In this document: piece by piece, positions 1-8,801 of the stretch
Numbering within the stretch: the stretch's first letter is position 1
Layout: each line of letters begins with the position of its first letter
NCBI GenBank assembly: GCA_025201705.1
Contig: MU617387.1
Coordinates: 1-14,244, forward strand
Direction: 5' to 3'
Source: Dissophora ornata
Lineage: Eukaryota; Mortierellomycota; Mortierellomycetes; Mortierellales; Mortierellaceae
Length of the DNA: 14,244 nt
Translations under genes and position numbers: made by a program
The notes under the pieces: generated by a model
Seen by the model: the letters and a program-made list of their open reading frames with translations, nothing else
Database searches by the model: none
What the model was told of the DNA's origin: nothing

Positions 1-789
1 AGAAAAAAAAAAAAAGAAGAAAAGGGCAATTAAACAATCGTTCACTCTCTGGTGAGATTAAATGAGGGGGTGATGGAATGATTGCAACGGCCACAGCCGT
101 TGTCCCAAAAGAAAAGCTCAAGCCAAATGAACGCGTAAGGAGAGGGTATGCGCTTGTTCGAGGGTGTCATAGATAGGATAGGAGGCTGTTTGCCATGCGT
201 AAGATATACAGAGACTTCAACGCCTAGGTATAATCCATTATGTACCCATCTGCCGTATGTCAATGCCGCTTCTATCATTCCCGCTATACTCTGGAGACAC
301 GTAGACCAGGAACAAATGCCCTAATGGCTGCCGGCGAAGGGCAGTGCGCATCGACATAGTCCGATCCCGCTGTTACCAGTCTCCCTAGAAATAAGCACCA
401 CATATAATGCTAGAGAGGCGACACACATAAAGGCTACACGCAGAGCCACTGGGTTGCGTGGCTAACCACCCCGGCCACACCGTAGAAAGGTACACAGTAG
501 CGTGCACAGTTAATGCGGCCCCTCACCACCAAAAGATTCATTGACATATTAGAATAACGCGTACAATGCTACGGAACGGGTCAAAAAAAAATAAAATAAA
601 AGAAACTAACGACTGTGCACAGTAACAAATAAAAGACGAATATAAGATTCGATCCCTGGACACGCGCTTTATACCAAACCTACCCAAACACATGATATTT
701 AGCAGAGTATTCAACGGAAAACATTAATATCCCGCAGAACGCGGCTCAGTACAATCACTTTTTCTCAATACATTATGTGTGAATGTAGG
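1..789. other. Stretch with no recognisable gene
   Basis: I see no convincing gene here. The start is an A-rich run (1-24), and a second A-rich tract lies near 584-604. The 78-codon open frame on the minus strand at 42-278 resembles nothing I know and shows no splice or start context. A B-box-like string around 644-654 has no matching A box or cloverleaf, so it is not called as a tRNA. Confidence 0.6.
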
Positions 790-791
790 TA

Positions 792-976
792 CAGTCAACC
801 CCCGATATAATGCCACTCGCTGTACTGACATTTTCCATGTAGTGACACCACTTGAATTTTCATTATATTTTTTTACTATGCATTTCTTCTCGTTGTAACG
901 ACATTCCCATACAATCGCCTATAATGACACCTCCAAATCTCTGTACCAAACATGTCATTATAACGGGGGTTGACTG
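792..976. mobile_element. 185-bp non-autonomous pogo/Fot1-type (Tc1-mariner) MITE
   Basis: The element begins CAGTCAACCCCCGATATAAT and ends with the near-perfect reverse complement (CATTATAACGGGGGTTGACTG), giving terminal inverted repeats of about 21 bp with one mismatch. A TA dinucleotide lies immediately outside each end (790-791 and 977-978), as expected for a Tc1-mariner TA target duplication. The interior is AT-rich and has no open frame, so it must rely on a transposase in trans. The CAGTCAA start is typical of pogo/Fot1-like elements; that assignment comes from known family ends, while the TIR and TA are seen directly. Confidence 0.85.
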
Positions 977-978
977 TA

Positions 979-1990
979 GCCACCAAAGACGTGTCTATAT
1001 GTCTGCATCCACAAGTCTGCATCTTTAAAGTCATGCGCATCGTTCACAATGAGGCCTTCCACGATATATTCTTCCATTCGTTAAAAATAGGGGTCGCCAC
1101 AAATTTTTTTGGAAGGACCCGGTCGTCAAATTTTTTTTGGACGAGCCGGCAGTGAAGGAAAAGGTCGTATAAAGGTGAAGTTGACCAGTTTTCCGTGGAT
1201 TTTGCATCTGACTTGTGCGCATGTGCGAAAATATGTCCCTTTCATTATCCCCTGAAGCACCATTTGCCTGGGGAGTTGGTGTGGGGAATTGGTGTGGGGA
1301 GCAGGAGCAACGACTCGAATGGTCGGCGAGCTCCATAGGACGAGGAGGGGTCATCAAAATGACATTTTTTTGAAAAACAAAAAAAAAATACCTGCCCCGA
1401 AGGGTTCGCAGCTGAAAGGGAACGCGTTCAAGCCAACTGACCAGCCATGGCGGCACCCCCCCTCCCTGCCGTGGGATGTTTCCCCGAACGAGACTTTTCT
1501 ACAGGAAGAAAAGGTGCGAGGTAAACAGTGCCCCTCCATTACAGAATCCGAAAATCATGTCCAGGGTTTATTCAAAAATGGAGCGCGAAAGAACATGTTT
1601 GGGTATGAATGTATGCGTCTGGCCGATTGCTATGGACTCCATATGCTTTTTTTTTTTTTTTACCGAGGAAATAATGCACAGCCAGCTACAGGCCAGGTCG
1701 CGGTTTTCTTCCCTTTTTAATGTGAGTATGAATGTTGTGGATCATATAGGCTTATCTCTTTTTTTTTCACCACTCAGGAGAATGTAGCCGGTGGGGTCTT
1801 TCATCTCTGCTCAACAACGAAAACAGCGCAGGGAGTTTATTTTCCACGCAGGACGAAGTTTGGCATCTGTTTCCGCTCTTTGAAGATTCATTCACCCTTC
1901 CTTTGTAGTTGTCTGATTAGACTCCAACATTGTCCACAGCGACTCTAGCAGTTTTTTCAATAAAGAAAAGAAAGGGGGTCATTATCATCA
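979..1990. other. Non-coding stretch with short tandem repeats upstream of the broken host ORF
   Basis: No gene is supported. An imperfect ~28-bp tandem repeat lies around 1092-1146: each unit starts GTCG, carries an AAATTTTTTT tract followed by GGA, and ends near CCG. A 13-bp tandem repeat (TGGGGARTTGGTG) occupies 1269-1294. Several overlapping frames at 1289-1787 are open but cross homopolymer runs (for example T runs at 1647-1661 and 1759-1767) and resemble nothing I recognise. An AATAAA lies at 1960-1965. Confidence 0.5.
1722..1777 (+). other. Candidate 5'-leader intron of the host transcript
   Basis: A strong donor (GTGAGT) at 1722 is followed 50 bases later by a T-rich tract and an acceptor CACCACTCAG ending at 1777. 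The 56-bp size suits a short fungal intron. It lies 216 bases upstream of the ATG at 1993 with no long coding frame between, so it would be in a 5' leader. Only the sequence pattern supports it. Confidence 0.3.
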
Positions 1991-1992
1991 CC

Positions 1993-2054
1993 ATGGACCC
2001 AGACAGCGACATCACCGACAACGCCGAACAGAGTGATTTCCAAGAACTCACATC
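1993..2054 (+). pseudogene. Host small ORF, 5' part (broken by the 11.9-kb insertion)
   Basis: An ATG in good context (CACCATGG) opens a frame beginning MDPDSDITDNAEQSDFQELT, which is cut after the first two bases of codon 21 by the MITE at 2055. Removing 2055-13955 together with one copy of the 8-bp duplication CTCACATC joins this segment in frame to 13964-14069. The result is a 55-codon acidic, helix-prone ORF (168 bases with its TAG stop). The exact in-frame restoration is the main evidence that this was one ORF before the insertion. I do not recognise the product; it may be a first exon of a longer gene, since 55 aa is short. Function unknown. Confidence 0.6.
2047..2054. repeat. Outer target-site duplication, left copy (CTCACATC)
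   Basis: This is identical to 13956-13963 on the far side of the second MITE. Eight base pairs is the target-duplication length of hAT transposons. It belongs to the resident MITE that sat in the host ORF, and now brackets the whole 11.9-kb insertion. Confidence 0.85.
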
Positions 2055-2352
2055 CAGTGATTATAACCGGTCAAAAGTTAACCATGGTTAAGACCAAATC
2101 CAACGTTGGTTAACTGACTGACATATTTATTTGACCGACGGTTAACCGTCAGTGGTTAACTTATTCGGTCAATCACGGGATACAGGTTCACCAGTCGACT
2201 GTGCGTCTCTCTCTCTCTCCATGTTGTTGCCGCCGATGAACCAGTGAAGTTAACCAGTGAAGTTAACCAATTAACCAGTTAACTTCACCGGTTAAGCCAC
2301 ATGGAAACTATAAGTCAACCAGCTAAGATATTTTGACCGGTTAAAATCACTG
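2055..2352. mobile_element. hAT-type MITE, copy 1 (298 bp)
   Basis: The left end is CAGTGATTATAACCGGTCAA and the right end is its reverse complement with one mismatch, giving TIRs of about 22 bp. CAGTG fits the hAT terminal consensus YARNG, and the flanking duplications are 8 bp. The interior has no ORF but is dense in GTTAAC/GGTTAAC motifs, including a perfect 14-bp palindrome GACGGTTAACCGTC at 2137-2150 and a CT microsatellite near 2207-2219. Repeated subterminal motifs of this kind are usual transposase-binding sites in hAT elements. Relative to copy 2 it carries an extra ~29 bp around 2268-2296. The two flanks differ (CTCACATC left, CTTCAGAC right), so this copy was not inserted here by one simple transposition. 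Confidence 0.85.
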
Positions 2353-2360
2353 CTTCAGAC
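2353..2360. repeat. Inner target-site duplication, copy at left end of cargo (CTTCAGAC)
   Basis: This is identical to 13688-13695. It lies inside the Fanzor-like reading frame (minus strand GTCTGAAG). Collapsing it with the other copy rejoins the frame with no base gained or lost, as expected for the duplication made when a MITE entered that gene. Confidence 0.85.
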
Positions 2361-3169
2361 TGTTTTTTGACCACAGCATTTGTCCCTTTTCCTATGTCAC
2401 TATTAGGCAGCAAGGCGCTCGCTCCTATTACAAATGCTTGTCCAAGATCTAGACCCAAAACCTTGATTCGTTCGGGATCACAATCCCAAAGGTCGGAGAC
2501 ATCCTGCTTTATCTTCACTATATTTCTGATCTCGGTCAAAAAATAGTCCGTTCCAGCGAGAGTTGAAGTGATGCGGGGAGGTAGTTTTTCCACAGGAAGT
2601 CGTCTGTACTTGACCGCATTGAGTTCGTTCAGCTTGAATGCAGTCAGCTGTAGCCGAAACCCATCCGTCCGAATCGATCCACGTAGCACATGGTCTCGCT
2701 CCTTGTAAGACATGGGTTCGAAGGAGTCATCACGAATGGCTCTAATGTGCTGCTTCATCTTGTCCAAAGGCATCACAGATGTCTTCGCCCTGTACTCCTT
2801 GAGTCTCCTCCGCTCCTCCAGTTGGTAGCTTCCAACGTCAGTGACCAGCTTGGTGATAAGATGTCCCGGGTCCTTCTTTGAGAGCCAATATGCAACGTCT
2901 GTCTGGGAGATGTTCTCAGCGTTTGGGAAGTCAGGACTGGCATAGTCTTGCAGTTGTTGTTTCGAGACCTCGTCTTGACAAAAGAACCTGGTCAACTCTA
3001 GTTCCGAAAGAGATATGAAGCTGTCTTCAAAGGAAGACATTGGAGCCAATCTTCGACGGCTCATGCAAACCTTGTTTAGGTGAATAAAGTTCTCAATTGC
3101 TGAAATGTTGTGGTCAATGCTGACCACTACATCTGTAGGCAAAAGACCCTTTCTCTTGGGAGCCTCAGC

Positions 3170-3266
3170 CTATTTTGAAAAGATAGTCGATGTTTGCGAG
3201 ACCGTCCTTGGTAAACTTAGGGAAGAAGAAAAAACGATTGCGCCAGTTAAAGATTCATATTGGTAC
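3170..3266 (-). other. Intron in the Fanzor-like gene
   Basis: On the minus strand the donor is GAGAAG|GTACCA at 3267/3266 and the acceptor is CAAAATAG|GCTGAG at 3170/3169. Splicing is phase 0 and joins ...DLCEK to AEAPKRKG..., bypassing an in-frame TGA in the intervening DNA. Both frames outside it are open and resemble the same family. Confidence 0.55.
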
Positions 3267-3594
3267 CTTCTCACAAAGATCTTTCGAGCCATTCTTGTAG
3301 TGCTTCCTTAACTCGACCGAAAGCTGTGTAGCAGTGGATCGCAGTATAGAGGACCCTGGATAGAGCATCTTCGCTCCGTCATTTTTCATGGTTGGCAAAA
3401 AGTCCTTGGCTTTCTCAATGAACCGAAGGACATGGGAACCCGTTCCTGAAGTGGGAGGACTGGAAATGAATAAAAAAAAAGCTGCGGCCAAGTGAGGAAC
3501 TTCTTCAATCGGTACCTATTGTGTCTTTCATTGAAAATCATTGCACATGGTTGAGTCTCTCCATGACATGATAACTAAGATCTCGATATTATAG

Positions 3595-5610
3595 CTAGAA
3601 CGAGATGAAACGGCCGCTCCTCCAGGCATGCTTATAACCTACAATGATGTTCGCGGAGCTATATATCGTCAGCGCAAGAAGGTATCCCAAAAGGCTAGCG
3701 ATGTTACAGACAGCGTGAAGCTTTGGATTACAACGATTCATCAAGATGGTGGCAATGGAAAGTTCCTGAATGGTGTCAGTGACTCGCCACACAGATTTTT
3801 GATTGCCTGGAGTACTTCATTTCAGTTGAAGGTAAAAATTTCGCGTAAGACACGTTCTTCATGTTCCTCGCATCTTCTAATCTCCATATTCATCCCTATT
3901 GTTTAACAGATTATGAAAGACAATGACACCATAGCATGCATCGATTCAACACACAAGACTGTCAAGTCCCTGAAGCCAGGTGGGGACACAGTACAGGCAT
4001 ATACATCCTCTTTTCTGTTCACGATTCTTGTCAAGGATCGGAATGTGCAGAAAGGCATACCCATTGCATACATGATCTGCAACTCAGAGTCAACGTAGGT
4101 GGCATGTGATTATGTGTTGAAATCGCAACACATTCAATTGACTGAAGCGACTTTTTCAATGACAGCGACATCCTCAGGATTTGGTTGACCTGGCTCAAGA
4201 ATGACTGTGGGCTTAAGATGTCGAAATTCATGGTGGAGTGTTCCGTGGTGGAGTCTGAAGCTCTAAAGCAAGTATTCCTCAATGCAACCATCTACTACTG
4301 CCTTTTCCATGTGGGACAAAATTGGGAGAAGAGGTTGAAAAAATGCTCGGTAAGTGAAGTCAAGGAACATGTTACCAGTGTACATGACTTTGTATTAACG
4401 TGCTTGCAATGCTCTGTAGGCGAAAGAGAGTGACGCCATGCGACCTGATTTGAATAAGGTGCGAGCTGCATCGTCTCAAGAGGAATTGACGACTTTGTGG
4501 AATGCCTTTCAGAACAAATTCCCACAAGCCTGCTCCGTTATCACCTATATCGAGAAGAACTGGATGACAGCGGAAAAGATCCCAAAATGGGCTACCTTTA
4601 TGAGACAGGTGAGATGACAAAGGCATTGGAAGGAACCCCTTTCCAAAAAAAATAAAAAAATAAAAAATAAAATAAAATAAAATTAATAGCTCTTTATCTG
4701 TTAATATCACTCTCTAACAGGACTACCAACATGTCGACACCAACAATCTCATAGAGAGCTGGCACAAGACTTTGAAGAAGCACCATCTGGGAAGTGAACG
4801 CAATGTGCGTGCAGATTTCCTAATCTACCTTCTGCAAGGAGTCACCAACACAGACTTCAGAGTCACCTACTACAAGATTAGACAGGGACTACAACCTTTA
4901 CAACTCTCAGAATATGACAGGAAGAGAAGAGCGAAGGCGATGGCGTTGGATTTCGACACAGCAAGGAACATGATCACGGAGAGGATGGATGAAAGAAAGG
5001 TGCGAGCCCATATGCGGATAGTATCTTTGACCACCAGACACAATATGAATATCACTCCAATAGCTTTTCATCACCATGGTTTTTGGTGAAGTCGTTTACT
5101 CAGCCGGGTACGGAGTACTCTGTTTCTGTGGACATGAATAGGGTCCTTCTTCTTTCTTGTTCGTGTGAGAATTACGTCTAGTATAAGTTGCCATGCAAGC
5201 ATATGTATTTGGCACCAAGGGTCTACATTGACCTGGAAATTTTAAATGGCGGCGATCCTGTACTGCCCCAAGAGCCACAAGAACCCCAGGAAGCGATTGG
5301 CGTCGATCAGGATTTCGGGCCTCCTCTTGGAGGCACTCTTTCGCCGCATTTGGTACTCCAGCTGCAGGCAACGAGAGCTGAACACCAAGAAGCGCAAAAA
5401 AGAGCGAGAGAGGAGGAAATTGCAGAGGCTTTTCAGGAATGCGAACGCGAGATGTTGGTTGCTTGTAAGGCACTGATTGATGTTGTGAAGAATGGCAAAA
5501 AAAGACGATGCACATTGCAGTACTTCCAAAGCGCGGCGGTGGGCCTGAAGAATGCTGTGCGAGACGTTCAGGGGATTGATGTAGCTGGAGCTGGGCGCAG
5601 GTGTCAATAA
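3595..5610 (+). pseudogene. MULE (Mutator-like) transposase gene with SWIM-type zinc finger, decayed
   Basis: Exons inferred from GT-AG junctions: 3595-3831, 3910-4094, 4166-4349, 4420-4608 and 4721-5610, with introns of 70-112 bp. Motifs in order: a first catalytic Asp (ACIDSTHKT), a second-position block reading MVECSVVESEAL, a Cys/His-rich YYCLFHVGQNWEKRL, and the acidic NLIESWHKTLKKHHLG typical of MULE DDE transposases. A C-terminal SWIM-like CxC...CxH reads SCSCENYV, then a stop, then YKLPCKHMYL. Damage: a frame change near 5000 (or an implausibly short intron) and TAG at 5179-5181 inside the zinc finger. The second acidic position is Glu where I would expect Asp. No N-terminal exons before 3595 and no clear long TIRs were found. 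It opposes and abuts the Fanzor-like gene and probably inserted there. Not functional as read. An AATAAA overlaps its stop (5606-5611). Confidence 0.7.
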
Positions 5611-5645
5611 AGTTGAAAAAACATTCTTTTAGAAAGACCAGCAAG

Positions 5646-5680
5646 ATCAAATGAGTCTTCACAGAGAGGACTCATTTGAT
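5646..5680. repeat. Perfect 12-bp inverted repeat with 11-bp spacer
   Basis: ATCAAATGAGTC (5646-5657) is mirrored exactly by GACTCATTTGAT (5669-5680), with an 11-bp loop. It sits at the boundary between the MULE 3' end and the decayed N-terminal fragment. It could be a transposon footprint or foldback junction, or a hairpin; nothing in the sequence decides. Confidence 0.6.
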
Positions 5681-5914
5681 GTGTCGATTGACTTTCCATT
5701 TATGGGTTGGTGGCGTTCAGTGAGAAGCCAATCAGCGAAATTGAGCTACTATTGCGCTGTTTTCGATCGAGGTCTTCTTGACGTCGACTTTATCGAGAGT
5801 GCTCTTTGCAGCCAGAGAGTGTTGGATGATGGCATGCGTGGAGCCTCTAGCCTTTTGGGCAGATTTCATACTGGACTTTGCTTGCTTCAAAGCATCCCGT
5901 GCAGAGAGCGACAT
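5651..5914 (-). pseudogene. Fragment of a fungal protein N-terminus (helical repeat-like), frameshifted
   Basis: From ATG at 5914 the frame reads MSLSARDALKQAKSSMKSAQ, continues through KARG...KVDVKKTS... and meets TGA at 5734-5732. A shift of one base at about 5740 continues as ADWLLTERHQPINGKSID and stops near 5651. I recall similar short helical N-termini at the start of large multidomain proteins in Mortierella-like fungi, which would make this a broken leftover of a longer gene. That link is from memory and weak. It lies tail-to-tail with the MULE gene and just downstream of the 674-aa gene on the same strand; no motif suggests enzymatic function. Confidence 0.35.
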
Positions 5915-6006
5915 ATTCAACCCTGGCTACCACTGATATTCGATTCATCCACCTTGCTTTTGTATCAAAGCAATCCTTTTGCTTAAAACTGCTCGTCAAG
6001 TGTTGA

Positions 6007-6012
6007 TTTATT
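6007..6012 (-). promoter_or_regulatory. Polyadenylation signal AATAAA of the 674-aa gene
   Basis: TTTATT on the plus strand reads AATAAA on the minus strand, about 46 bases past the TAA stop at 6060-6058. Its position and exact hexamer fit a eukaryotic 3' end signal. Confidence 0.6.
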
Positions 6013-6057
6013 CCAAAGACAAAACACAAAAGATATACACCGCCCTAATCAACCTGC

Positions 6058-8082
6058 TTATTTCTTGAATCTTCCAATGAAATCTCTCTCCAGTTTTTCT
6101 CGTTTCTTTTGTGGTTCCTCCTTCTTGACCTCTTTGATTTTCTTCAGCCCCTCTTTGTATCTTTCAGCTTTGGCCTCGTTTTCCTTCACCCTCTCCTCCA
6201 AATCCAACCTGGCTTCTTTCAACTCGATCGTCTCCTTGTCGCGGGTGGCTTCGTTGACTTTGCGGAAGTTGTCCAAGGCCAGCTCGCTCTCTACCTTTTG
6301 TGCGAGGGCTTGTTCGTATTGCTTCTCCAGTTGCTGTTCTCTCTTTGGCCCCATGAAGGCTTCCTCCACAACTGAATTGGTCCAGATATCGAGCAATTGA
6401 TCCTTGCCAACAAAGACCGAGCAGATATCGCGAATGTAGACATCCATGACTCTGGCCGTCACTTGCTCCTTGAAGGTGTCAAGGGGGAGAAAACTTTCGA
6501 TCGCCTTGGCGTTTGTTGCCTCGGTGAAGATGGTGTTCAACGTTGCCAATTTGGCCAATTCCAAGATGGGATCCAAAACGCTGGCCAGAGTTTCGTTCAG
6601 ATATCCACGGCCAATAATGTCGTCAGTGAATTCACTCGGGTTAGTGTCCTCAATCTTGACATATTGTAAAGCATCCTTGGCCTTCTCAAGGACCTTCTCA
6701 CGAATGTCTTTGATAACAGACTGGGTGAGGTAGGTAGCAATCTTTTCCTGAAAAACTTGCTCAAGTCTTTTGGCAAGGTCGGGGTTCCAGGTACCGGGGT
6801 CGAGCTTTGACTCACCAATGATCGAGTCACCGTAGCGAAGTCCATGCGGTCCGTAGAGACCAGGGAGTACATCCTTCATATCTGGTGGCATGGGTCCGGT
6901 ACCGTGATCGGTTATACCCGCCAAGAACATTGTCCGGAGCATTCGGCCCTCCTTTGCCATCTCGTCCAATTTCAACTCTTCGCATTTCTTGTCATCAATG
7001 TTGAGAAGCCATTTGGGCTCAAAATCCGATTGATGGACCAGGTTAAGTTGATCAATAAGCGCCTCAAAGTCCGCCTGGTTGAGTTCCTCCGCGAAAGTGA
7101 AGGCTGTCACAAGATCGAGGTTGAGACCACCAAAAGTCTCGGACATGAGCGAAAGCAACGTAATGATCTCCAAGAGTTGTGGGTCGGCGTGTTTCTGAAC
7201 GTGTTCGCGAAAGGTGCCGTCCTTGTCCTTCAAGAACTTTAGAAATTCTTGGAATGTCTGAATATCCTTTAAAAAGAACTGCCGAAGTCGAAGAGCCCCC
7301 ATCACACTACTGGCAGCCCACATCAGGATCGCAATACGGTTGTTGATGTAACCAAAGAATGGAACTGCCGTCGTCCCCTCGCCCTGGTTAAAGAATCGGA
7401 GTTGGTCCTTCAGTCCCGGGATATGTTCAAACATGTGCATCGAATAACCGATCTTGAAGGTGTGCTTGTTCATAGTTTTGAGTATAAGTCCTTGAATGTT
7501 GCCTTCCATGATGTGTTGCACGATTTCAACCGAGTCTGTGAACAACAATACTCTACTACCGATTGGAGGACCTTCACCGTTCTTTGCACGTCGAAAGCAT
7601 TCCTCCAGACCTCTTTCGAAAACCCCTTCAGCTTCACACCTCTCGACGAGTTTAAGGTATTCTCCGTCAGTGAGATTTGGCTTCTCGAATTCTTTAAACA
7701 AAGGTTCATCCTTAAGAATCAGACCTCGATACCCCGTAATGGAAAGAAGATACAGGAGAGAGAGGTACACACTTCCGATGACTTCATGAGGATTTTCGAC
7801 CGGGACGTATCGCGTGACGAGGTATTCGTGCTCTCCATCGATGTCTTCAGTCGACGAGACAACCTTGCCATCTTTAAGATACTTGGAAATATCGTGCGAC
7901 TCCATAATCTTTTCCCACGCGCCAATGGCCTCGGGATCGGTGGGGGTTTTCGTGTAGGCTTTGTGTATATTATAGACAGAGATAGGCACACTGACGTGGC
8001 CTCTTCCTAGCTCAGTCCACCACGATCTTCTGCCGACAACACTCATCAAATTGATGATGCCTCTGAATTTGAAAAGGACCAT
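6058..8082 (-). CDS. Hypothetical 674-aa protein with C-terminal coiled coil
   Basis: A single uninterrupted frame starts at ATG 8082 (context TTTTACAATGG) and ends TAA. I do not recognise the family. Visible features: a tryptophan/arginine-rich start (RRSWWTELGRG, 18-28); two hydrophobic stretches that could be buried helices or membrane-associating (about 103-123, VIGSVYLSLLYLLSITGYRG-like, and 247-263, INNRIAILMWAASSVMG); a Pro/Gly-rich loop (about 392-432, TDHGTGPMPPDMKDVLPGLY); and a highly charged Lys/Glu coiled coil from about 577 to 668. There is no signal peptide. It is transcribed away from the 1102-aa gene across a shared 1.66-kb intergenic region, with its own TATA box and AATAAA. 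The absence of introns over 2 kb contrasts with the intron-rich MULE next door and could point to transfer, a retrocopy or a compact mobile cargo. Function unknown; co-regulation with the divergent gene is an inference. Confidence 0.8.
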   Translation of the reverse strand: MVLFKFRGIINLMSVVGRRSWWTELGRGHVSVPISVYNIHKAYTKTPTDPEAIGAWEKIMESHDISKYLKDGKVVSSTEDIDGEHEYLVTRYVPVENPHEVIGSVYLSLLYLLSITGYRGLILKDEPLFKEFEKPNLTDGEYLKLVERCEAEGVFERGLEECFRRAKNGEGPPIGSRVLLFTDSVEIVQHIMEGNIQGLILKTMNKHTFKIGYSMHMFEHIPGLKDQLRFFNQGEGTTAVPFFGYINNRIAILMWAASSVMGALRLRQFFLKDIQTFQEFLKFLKDKDGTFREHVQKHADPQLLEIITLLSLMSETFGGLNLDLVTAFTFAEELNQADFEALIDQLNLVHQSDFEPKWLLNIDDKKCEELKLDEMAKEGRMLRTMFLAGITDHGTGPMPPDMKDVLPGLYGPHGLRYGDSIIGESKLDPGTWNPDLAKRLEQVFQEKIATYLTQSVIKDIREKVLEKAKDALQYVKIEDTNPSEFTDDIIGRGYLNETLASVLDPILELAKLATLNTIFTEATNAKAIESFLPLDTFKEQVTARVMDVYIRDICSVFVGKDQLLDIWTNSVVEEAFMGPKREQQLEKQYEQALAQKVESELALDNFRKVNEATRDKETIELKEARLDLEERVKENEAKAERYKEGLKKIKEVKKEEPQKKREKLERDFIGRFKK

Positions 8083-8219
8083 TGTAAAATCTTTAGGTGC
8101 AGGGTCAAATGGAAGGATATGGTTGTAGCTTTAGCCAGGTGAATAGAGAGTGATCAGAATAGTATAGGAAGAAGACGAGAGAATGTGGTTACTGAAAAAA
8201 ATGAGTGAGAGAGGATGGC

Positions 8220-8226
8220 TTTTATA
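8220..8226 (-). promoter_or_regulatory. TATA box (TATAAAA) of the 674-aa gene
   Basis: The minus strand reads CGAATATAAAAGCC, 138 bases upstream of the ATG at 8082, followed by CT-rich, A-rich leader sequence typical of fungal start regions. Confidence 0.6.
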
Positions 8227-8498
8227 TTCGCAGTTGAGGAGCTATGTCTGGTGGTCTGGACACAAAAATAAAAACGAAAAGACTTTTTTTTAACAACATT
8301 TTCGCTTGCCCGCGGGAGGGACGAGACTTAAGTTTTTACGCCCAAGGTCTAGGTGACTTGGTGCATGAAGGGAAATGACCAATCACTTGAAGCCGTTTCA
8401 TCTTCCGTCTTCCTCCCATCATGCTTTTGGGAATGCGTTGAGGGATGATGGGGCTTTCAGCAAATGATGGCCTAATAGATCCTGCGAGCGTTGGTGAT

Positions 8499-8801
8499 GC
8501 ATGAAATTGGTGGTGTGCTGGATCTAGACTTTGAGGCGCCGAGGCTTCTTGCGACATCAGGTGAGTGTTATCACAAGGCCTTTGCCAAACTTTTTTTTTT
8601 AAAAAAAAAATACAAAGAGCAATTCAACAGTTGCATAACGATGGTTGTCTGTTGGATCTAGACATCGAGACTTTTTGGTTTCTTGGCATTGCAAGCAGCA
8701 AGAGATTGTGCCCAAGCCCGTTTTCTCATGTTCCTGTGGACGCGTTGGCAAGTCAGCAGTCAAAAAGGCTGCATGAATTTGGTTTTCCGTTAGATCTAGA
8801 C
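8499..8801. repeat. Three degenerate ~135-bp tandem repeats ending in GATCTAGAC
   Basis: The 31-mers at 8499-8529, 8633-8663 and 8771-8801 all start GCAT and end GATCTAGAC. By eye, 8633-8663 and 8499-8529 each match 8771-8801 at about 24 of 31 positions. Spacing is 134 and 138 bp. A related AATCTAGAC occurs at 9290-9298. Sequence between the 31-mers is only weakly alike. Confidence 0.6.
8591..8610. repeat. T10A10 perfect palindrome
   Basis: Ten T followed directly by ten A, in the middle of the divergent promoter region. Such tracts resist nucleosomes and often sit in fungal promoters; any role here is an inference. Confidence 0.7.

Larger units (their letters stand above)
2353..3459 (-). 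pseudogene. Fanzor/TnpB-like nuclease gene, N-terminal part (split)
   Basis: Two exons are visible. The upstream one is 3459-3267 (HVLRFIEKAKDFLP...ELRKHYKNGSKDLCEK), preceded by a T-rich tract and TTTCCAG acceptor. A 97-bp phase-0 intron follows (3266-3170, GTACCA...AATAG), then the exon 3169-2353. That exon contains IRTDGFRLQL, KYRRLP and GLDLGQAF; the Asp in GLDLGQ looks like the first catalytic residue of a RuvC-type nuclease core as in TnpB and Fanzor. The frame runs straight into the MITE at 2352 and resumes in register at 13695 (KKQSE then EKVATRF). No start codon or first exon is seen upstream of 3459, where a MULE now lies. Family assignment rests on remembered resemblance to fungal Fanzor-like proteins. 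Such nucleases use a guide RNA; none is identified here. Confidence 0.55.

Noticed and set aside
640..665. tRNA-like B box (GATTCGATCCC)
   Set aside because: No A box, anticodon stem or acceptor pairing at the right distance on either strand.
1289..1787. Overlapping 143- and 103-codon frames on the plus strand and a 141-codon frame opposite (1031-1456)
   Set aside because: They cross homopolymer runs, overlap one another on both strands and show no domain I can support.
5096..5662. 188-codon open frame on the minus strand
   Set aside because: It is antisense to the MULE C-terminus, which carries a recognisable zinc finger on the plus strand.
7402..8010. 202-codon open frame on the plus strand
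   Set aside because: It is antisense to the well-supported 674-aa gene and has no features of its own.
8499..8801. CRISPR-like array
   Set aside because: The repeats are degenerate and only three, with ~105-bp spacers, in a fungal setting.
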